Notes under the pieces: model-generated
Told to the model about the DNA's origin: nothing
The model's input: only the letters and a program-made list of their open reading frames with translations
The model's database searches: none
Source: Pseudovibrio sp000156235
GTDB lineage: Bacteria; Pseudomonadota; Alphaproteobacteria; Rhizobiales; Stappiaceae
DNA: 64,000 nucleotides
Assembly: GCF_000156235.1 (NCBI RefSeq)
Contig: NZ_DS996805.1
Location: forward strand, 124,001-188,000
Direction: 5' to 3'
Program-made: the position numbers and the translations under genes
Part shown: one piece after another, positions 59,742 to 64,000 of the stretch
How the letters are laid out: every line of letters starts with the position of its first letter
Numbering within the stretch: the first letter of the stretch is position 1

Positions 59742-60326
59742 ATGTTTGATCCCCGCGAAAAGATTGCTTTATTCATTGATGGAGCGAACCTTTATTCGAC
59801 GGCGAAAGCAATTGGTTTCGACATCGATTACAAGCGTCTCTTGAAAGAATTCCAATCAAAGGGCTACCTGCTACGCGCTTACTATTATACTGCGCTGGTG
59901 GAAGAGCAGGAGTACTCCTCCATTCGTCCATTGATCGATTGGCTGGACTACAATGGCTACAAGGTCGTTACCAAACCTGTTAAGGAATTCGTGGATTCAG
60001 CAGGACGTCGCAAAATTAAAGGCAACATGGATATCGAGCTGGCTGTGGATGCCATGCAGTTGATTGATCATGTTGACCATATCGTTCTGTTCTCTGGTGA
60101 TGGTGACTTCCGTTCTCTGGTTGAAGCGCTGCAGCGTCGTGGTCGCAAGGTTTCTGTTGTTTCTACACTTCAGACGCAGCCGCCAATGATTGCTGATGAT
60201 CTGCGCCGTCAAGCGGACCACTTCATCGAACTTTCCACGTTGATGCAACGTGTTGGTCGTGACCCAAACGAGCGCCCACCACGTGTTGAAGACGAGGATG
60301 ATGAGATCGGAGATGACGACTACTAA
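59742..60326 (+). CDS. NYN domain protein (LabA/DUF88 family)
   Basis: A 194-residue PIN-like putative ribonuclease. Catalytic aspartates are visible in IALFIDGANLYSTAKAIG (first acid), GNMDIELAVDAMQL (second group) and VLFSGDGDFRSLVEAL (third). An acidic C-terminal tail (EDEDDEIGDDDY) ends the protein. LabA/DUF88 proteins are single-domain and widespread in alphaproteobacteria; RNA cleavage is expected from the family. AAAGG lies upstream of the ATG. It overlaps the uracil-DNA glycosylase gene. Confidence 0.88.
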   Translation: MFDPREKIALFIDGANLYSTAKAIGFDIDYKRLLKEFQSKGYLLRAYYYTALVEEQEYSSIRPLIDWLDYNGYKVVTKPVKEFVDSAGRRKIKGNMDIELAVDAMQLIDHVDHIVLFSGDGDFRSLVEALQRRGRKVSVVSTLQTQPPMIADDLRRQADHFIELSTLMQRVGRDPNERPPRVEDEDDEIGDDDY

Positions 60327-60984
60327 GGTCTGTCACGGTATCGAAAGTTTGCAGAAGCCGGGGAGAGAGTGTCCACTCTGTTCCCGGCTTGTTGCGTATA
60401 GGGCCGAGTTGCGCGAGCTTCACCCTGATTGGCACAATGCGCCTGTGCTGGACTATGGTCCTGTTGATGCCTCCCTCATTGTTGTGGGGCTGGCTCCGGG
60501 GCATAAAGGTGGCAACCGCACCGGTATTCCGTTCTTTGGTGATTTTTCCGGCGAAATGCTCAATGGCGCTTTGACGGCGAGTGGGTTTGCATCTTACAAA
60601 GATGTAGCAGCGCCTGAACTTGGGATTGAGCCTCTGGATGTGCGGATCACCAATGTGGTGAAGTGCATGCCGCCAAAGAATGCTCCAAAACCTGCAGAAA
60701 TAAGAACCTGTCGGCCGTTCTTTCTGGATTCCATGCTGGTGAGTGATCAGACGCGTACTGTTGTGGCTGTGGGGCGGACAGCGCATGAGGAGTTACTGAA
60801 GGCTTTTGAGTTGAAGCTGAAGGACAATCCGTTCGGGCATAATCGTGAAACTCAGCTCACGCCTTCTCTCAGAATGTTTTCCAGCTTCCATTGTTCTCAG
60901 TACAACGTGAATACGCGGCGGATCACAGCCGAGCAGTTTACGGCTGTGTTTATGCGCGTACGCGAGTACTTGAGTTCTCTTTAG
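60313..60984 (+). CDS. Uracil-DNA glycosylase, family 5-like (UdgB)
   Basis: A 223-residue DNA repair enzyme removing uracil (and possibly hypoxanthine). Motif A is GLAPGHKGGNRTGIPFFGDFSG, where family 5 enzymes lack the polar Asp/Asn base. CPLCSRL and the later cysteine near KCMPPKN could ligate an iron-sulfur cluster. HCSQYNVNTRRIT is the third motif with the conserved histidine. The start overlaps the NYN gene by 14 bases; ATGs at 60298 and 60301 are alternatives. Confidence 0.85.
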   Translation: MTTTKVCHGIESLQKPGRECPLCSRLVAYRAELRELHPDWHNAPVLDYGPVDASLIVVGLAPGHKGGNRTGIPFFGDFSGEMLNGALTASGFASYKDVAAPELGIEPLDVRITNVVKCMPPKNAPKPAEIRTCRPFFLDSMLVSDQTRTVVAVGRTAHEELLKAFELKLKDNPFGHNRETQLTPSLRMFSSFHCSQYNVNTRRITAEQFTAVFMRVREYLSSL

Positions 60985-61005
60985 AAAACCAGCGAAAATT
61001 TTAGG

Positions 61006-61752
61006 TTAGTCCTGACGTTCCCAGCCCTGTGCGCCAAGGTGTTCCTGTGGTTTAAAGCGCTCTTTATACGCCATTTTTGGTGAGCCTTCGACCCAGTATC
61101 CCAGATAGACATAGGGCAGGCCGAGGTGCTGTGCGCGGGCGATATGATCGAGGATCATAAAGGTGCCGAGGCTTCGGCTGGTTTGGGAATGGTCGAAGAA
61201 GGAGTAGACCATGGAGAGGCCATCGCAGAGGCGGTCGGTCAGGGCGACGCCGATGAGTGGGCCTTCTCCTTCGCCGGAGAGGAAGGAGTTTGGGCCTCGT
61301 TGGCGGTACTCGATGATGGCTGTGTCAACGTGCGTATCTTCAACCATCATGGAATAGTCGCCCGGGGACATCTCTGTCATGCCGCCATTGGTGTGGCGGG
61401 CATTCAGATATTCATGGAACAGGTCGTATTGCTCAGTCGACGGGCCGGGTGGCAGCTCAGTACCAATCAGATCCTGATTGTCTTTCCAGACGCGCTTGAG
61501 CGATTTGGTCCACTTGAACTCCTGAGCGCAGACGCGGATAGAGACGCAAGCTCGGCAATCTTCGCAGGCAGGACGATAGGCGATATTCTGAGAGCGACGA
61601 AAGCCGCCTTGTGTGAGAACGTCGTTGAGCGCAGGGGCATTGGGTCCAACAAGATGCGTGAAGACTTTGCGTTCTTTACGATCTGGCAGGTAGGGGCAAT
61701 CCGTGGGGGCAGTCAGATAAAACTGCGGGTTATCATAGGCTTGCCGTGTCAC
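61006..61752 (-). CDS. bpt: Aspartate/glutamate leucyltransferase (Bpt)
   Basis: A 248-residue aminoacyl-tRNA-protein transferase that adds leucine to proteins with N-terminal Asp or Glu, marking them for ClpS/ClpAP degradation. CPYLPDRKERKVFTHL and the cysteine set CEDCRACVSIRV are diagnostic of the Ate1/Bpt family. SMVYSFFDH and YLGYWVEGSPKMAYKERFKP form the GNAT-like catalytic core. It is convergent with the glycosylase gene. Confidence 0.92.
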   Translation of the reverse strand: MTRQAYDNPQFYLTAPTDCPYLPDRKERKVFTHLVGPNAPALNDVLTQGGFRRSQNIAYRPACEDCRACVSIRVCAQEFKWTKSLKRVWKDNQDLIGTELPPGPSTEQYDLFHEYLNARHTNGGMTEMSPGDYSMMVEDTHVDTAIIEYRQRGPNSFLSGEGEGPLIGVALTDRLCDGLSMVYSFFDHSQTSRSLGTFMILDHIARAQHLGLPYVYLGYWVEGSPKMAYKERFKPQEHLGAQGWERQD

Positions 61753-61790
61753 CTAGCGCGTCCCTCTCTCTTCTTTATTTATCGCTGGCC

Positions 61791-63623
61791 TTACAGATTA
61801 TAATAGTAAGGAGCTGCAAATGAGAAGGTCAACCATATGATTATGGCGAGAGGTGTGCCGGCGAAGAGGAAATCTGAGAAACGGTAGTGGCCTGGACCCA
61901 TAACGATGAGGTTTGTCTGATACCCGATTGGCGTTGCAAATGAGCAATTTGCTGCAAAAATCAGGCAAACGATGAAGGGCTCTACCGGTACGCCAACCCG
62001 GTGCGCCATTTCAATTGCAATGGGCGTAAACAGCACCGCGGTTGCGTTGTTGCTGAGTAAGTTGGTTAAGACAGCGACAACAGCAAAGAGCAAGGAGAGG
62101 ACAAATGCCGGCGATCGGCCATCGGCGATGTTGAGAAGTGCCGAGGCGATGGCATCGTCACCACCTGTTGCTTCCAGTGCTAACGAGGCTGCGATCGAGG
62201 CGCCGATCAGCATGAAGATACGGCTGTCGATGGTGCGCAGGGTCTGGCGGATGTTGAGGCAACCGAAGGTGATCATGGCGAAGGTTGCAGCAACGGAGGC
62301 GACCATAATTGGCACAATTCCGGTGACTGCTAGCGTGATCATGGCAACAAAAATGGCCAGCGCGCGGCGGGCATATTGTCTTTGAGGTAGTTCTGTTGCG
62401 GACCAGTCCATGAGGAGGACATCTCGGTTGCCGCGCAGACGGTTGATTTCTTCACGGTTGCCAGCGATCAGCAAAACATCCCCGGATTCCATACGGATAT
62501 CAGTCATCGGCATGCGTGGCATGCGGCTGCGGCGCTGCAATCCGGTCACCACACAGCCGGTATCAGCGTGGAAACTTGTCATGGAAAGCGTGCGGCCAAT
62601 CAGGCGCGAGCCGGGGGCAATAACTGCTTCAGCAAGGGTGAGGGTGCCGGATGGAGAAGCGTGCTCTGCTTCGCTGGTTGGGCTTTCGTTTGCGTCTGCT
62701 GGAAGGAGGGGGTGGCGTTGGCTGATGGCGCGGGTGAGGGTGTCGCGGGTGGCGGCGACGATTACGGTATCGCCCGGCTGCAACTGGACCTCTTCGAACG
62801 GAGGCAGGAGCGGGCGTTCGCCGCGCTGGATCAGGCGAACGGTCATTTCTTTCAGGGCAGGAAACATGCCTGCAACGGCCTTCTCACCAACCAGAGGATG
62901 GCCGTAAACTATTGGAATCTGTGCAATAAACTGACGTCCGTCTTTGCCAGTGAATTCTTCCGCCATGGTTTGGCGCGGTTTGAGGACGCGTGGCAGAACG
63001 AACAGAACATAGACGGCACCTACGGCTGCCAGAATGGCGCCGAATGCGGTGAAGGTGAAGAAATTGATGCGGACTTCACCGGTTGCGTTGGCCACGTTGG
63101 CGACGAGCAGGTTGGTGGAGGAGCCGATCATTGTTGTCATGCCGCCCAGGATCGTGATGAACGAGAGGGGCATAAGAAAACGTGAGGAAGAGGTGCTATG
63201 CGCGGCAGCAACAGTGGTCAAAATCGGCAGTGTGATGACCACGACAGGCGTGTTGTTCAAAAACGCGCTGACGATGCCGACGGTGATAAGCAGCGGTCCG
63301 GTGGCGAGCCAACGGCGCTGTTTTGACATACGCAGGATGGCCTGCGCGGGTTTGTCGAGAGCGTCTGTCTGGAAGAGGCCTTGCCCGACTATGAGCAAGC
63401 AGATCACCGTGATCAGGGCCTGATTGGAAAAGCCGGAGAGAAAATCCTCCGGCCTGATCGGTGATCCATTGAGTGTATGTGGGAAAGCCATGAACAGCAG
63501 CATGAGGGCTACGATGGAGCCAAGTGCTACGATTTCGATGGCGATGCGTTCCAGCGCATAAAGGACAATCGTGAATCCGATGATCACAAAGGTCAGGATC
63601 ATCGGTATGTTCAGGTTCTCCAT
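61791..63623 (-). CDS. SLC13-type anion:sodium symporter with two RCK_C (TrkA-C) domains
   Basis: A 610-residue inner-membrane transporter. The N-terminal five or six spans and C-terminal six spans belong to the ArsB/NhaD-SLC13 superfamily (for example FLNNTPVVVITLPILTTVAA and LLSNNATAVLFTPIAIEMA, the paired N-N-T motifs). Between them, about residues 215-300 and 310-395 are two RCK_C regulatory domains (PLVGEKAVAGMFPALKEMTV and GSRLIGRTLSMTSFHADTGC). Such proteins move sulfate or other divalent anions. The exact substrate is not known. Confidence 0.88.
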   Translation of the reverse strand: MENLNIPMILTFVIIGFTIVLYALERIAIEIVALGSIVALMLLFMAFPHTLNGSPIRPEDFLSGFSNQALITVICLLIVGQGLFQTDALDKPAQAILRMSKQRRWLATGPLLITVGIVSAFLNNTPVVVITLPILTTVAAAHSTSSSRFLMPLSFITILGGMTTMIGSSTNLLVANVANATGEVRINFFTFTAFGAILAAVGAVYVLFVLPRVLKPRQTMAEEFTGKDGRQFIAQIPIVYGHPLVGEKAVAGMFPALKEMTVRLIQRGERPLLPPFEEVQLQPGDTVIVAATRDTLTRAISQRHPLLPADANESPTSEAEHASPSGTLTLAEAVIAPGSRLIGRTLSMTSFHADTGCVVTGLQRRSRMPRMPMTDIRMESGDVLLIAGNREEINRLRGNRDVLLMDWSATELPQRQYARRALAIFVAMITLAVTGIVPIMVASVAATFAMITFGCLNIRQTLRTIDSRIFMLIGASIAASLALEATGGDDAIASALLNIADGRSPAFVLSLLFAVVAVLTNLLSNNATAVLFTPIAIEMAHRVGVPVEPFIVCLIFAANCSFATPIGYQTNLIVMGPGHYRFSDFLFAGTPLAIIIWLTFSFAAPYYYNL

Positions 63624-63706
63624 GCGCGTCCCCGCTCGTGCTACTCTTTCACACGTTATTAGAGGGTCCGGGCGGGTTCGTCACTGCACGTTGCATCATT
63701 GGTTTG

Positions 63707-64000
63707 TTATCGATGCAGACTATCCACCGGGGAATTCATAATAACGGCACCTAGCACGATATCATGGAGCAGTCGCTTTTGGTCACTAAACAATGAGACT
63801 ATGAGGACAAAAGGGCTGAGTATTGTTACCGAGAAATAAAAGAGCAGAACGTGGATTGCTGCGTAGAGCGGATATGGGCGGCCACCATTCTGCAGGCGCA
63901 TTTCCAGCCCAAACGCGCGCATACCCGGTGTTGCAGAGTTGTATCCGCCCAGTGAGAATGCGGTGTAGGCAAGGGCAACAAGTGGCCAGATTGCAGGGAA
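63707..64000 (-). CDS. RDD family membrane protein, C-terminal part (partial)
   Basis: The gene runs off the right edge; 97 codons are present. The frame continues from the edge (WPLVALAYTAFSLGGYNSAT) into TPGMRAFGLEMRLQNGG, the conserved central RDD motif. A membrane span and the final QKRLLHDIVLGAVIM, with the second aspartate, complete the domain. Function is unknown, though some members are Na+/H+ or drug exporters. The start codon and first RDD residues are outside the window. Confidence 0.85.
   Translation of the reverse strand, partial: FPAIWPLVALAYTAFSLGGYNSATPGMRAFGLEMRLQNGGRPYPLYAAIHVLLFYFSVTILSPFVLIVSLFSDQKRLLHDIVLGAVIMNSPVDSLHR

Noticed and set aside
1..64000. CRISPR arrays or intact insertion sequences
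   Set aside because: No regularly spaced direct repeats and no transposase reading frame were seen in the readable sequence; an element hidden in the 35766-35984 gap cannot be excluded.

Overview
The window looks like a chromosomal segment of a marine alphaproteobacterium. Support comes from the rpoZ-rsh-pyrE-like-DUF2062-acpS-lepB-rnc-era-recO block, Omp2b-type porins, several SBP-first ABC operons, a Bpt-type leucyltransferase and a RIME/Bru-RS-like palindromic repeat. The gene style suggests Pseudovibrio or a close relative, but that is recognition, not a search result. Two runs of N (35766-35984 and 57069-57088) show it is draft sequence.

Layout. 1-6177: polyamine uptake (PotF, PotG, start of PotH) and putrescine catabolism (SpuC-like aminotransferase, PuuB-like oxidase) around a GntR/FCD regulator, with matching candidate operators. 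6174-11193: a minus-strand lacI, amino-acid-type binding protein, long permease and GH1 beta-glucosidase operon. 11536-21964: a divergon controlled by a ROK regulator. One side is a MalEFGK-type sugar importer with an argininosuccinate-lyase-family enzyme and a PfkB kinase. The other side is the ROK gene and a 797-residue PIG-L-type deacetylase. This is the best candidate for an undescribed catabolic system. 22014-25711: TetR, HlyD, ABC-ATPase and ABC-2 permease exporter, resembling the CecR/YbhGFSR arrangement. 25923-26012: tRNA-Ser(GCT), followed by a small accessory block (26177-28763) of hypothetical, GNAT-like, PAS-like and XRE genes. 29116-33277: phnCDE1E2 phosphonate/phosphate importer with Pho-box-like sites.

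34041-40926: four tandem porin genes. Two of them carry an alanine-rich, probably helical insert of about 80 residues or more in the first surface loop. The array also holds an assembly gap, a broken small secreted-protein gene and an orphan porin-type 3' region. 40990-50908: alpha/beta hydrolase, soluble lytic transglycosylase, dapA, smpB, a canonical pyrE, a DUF84/YjjX NTPase, parC, and two small exported proteins sharing a C-terminal motif.

50921-58917: the conserved housekeeping block recO, era, rnc, lepB, acpS, DUF2062, a divergent PyrE-like protein, rsh and rpoZ. 59742-64000: a NYN-domain protein, a family-5-like uracil-DNA glycosylase, bpt, an SLC13/RCK transporter and the C-terminal part of an RDD protein.

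All functional calls come from reading translated sequence and recalled family motifs; no database search was run.
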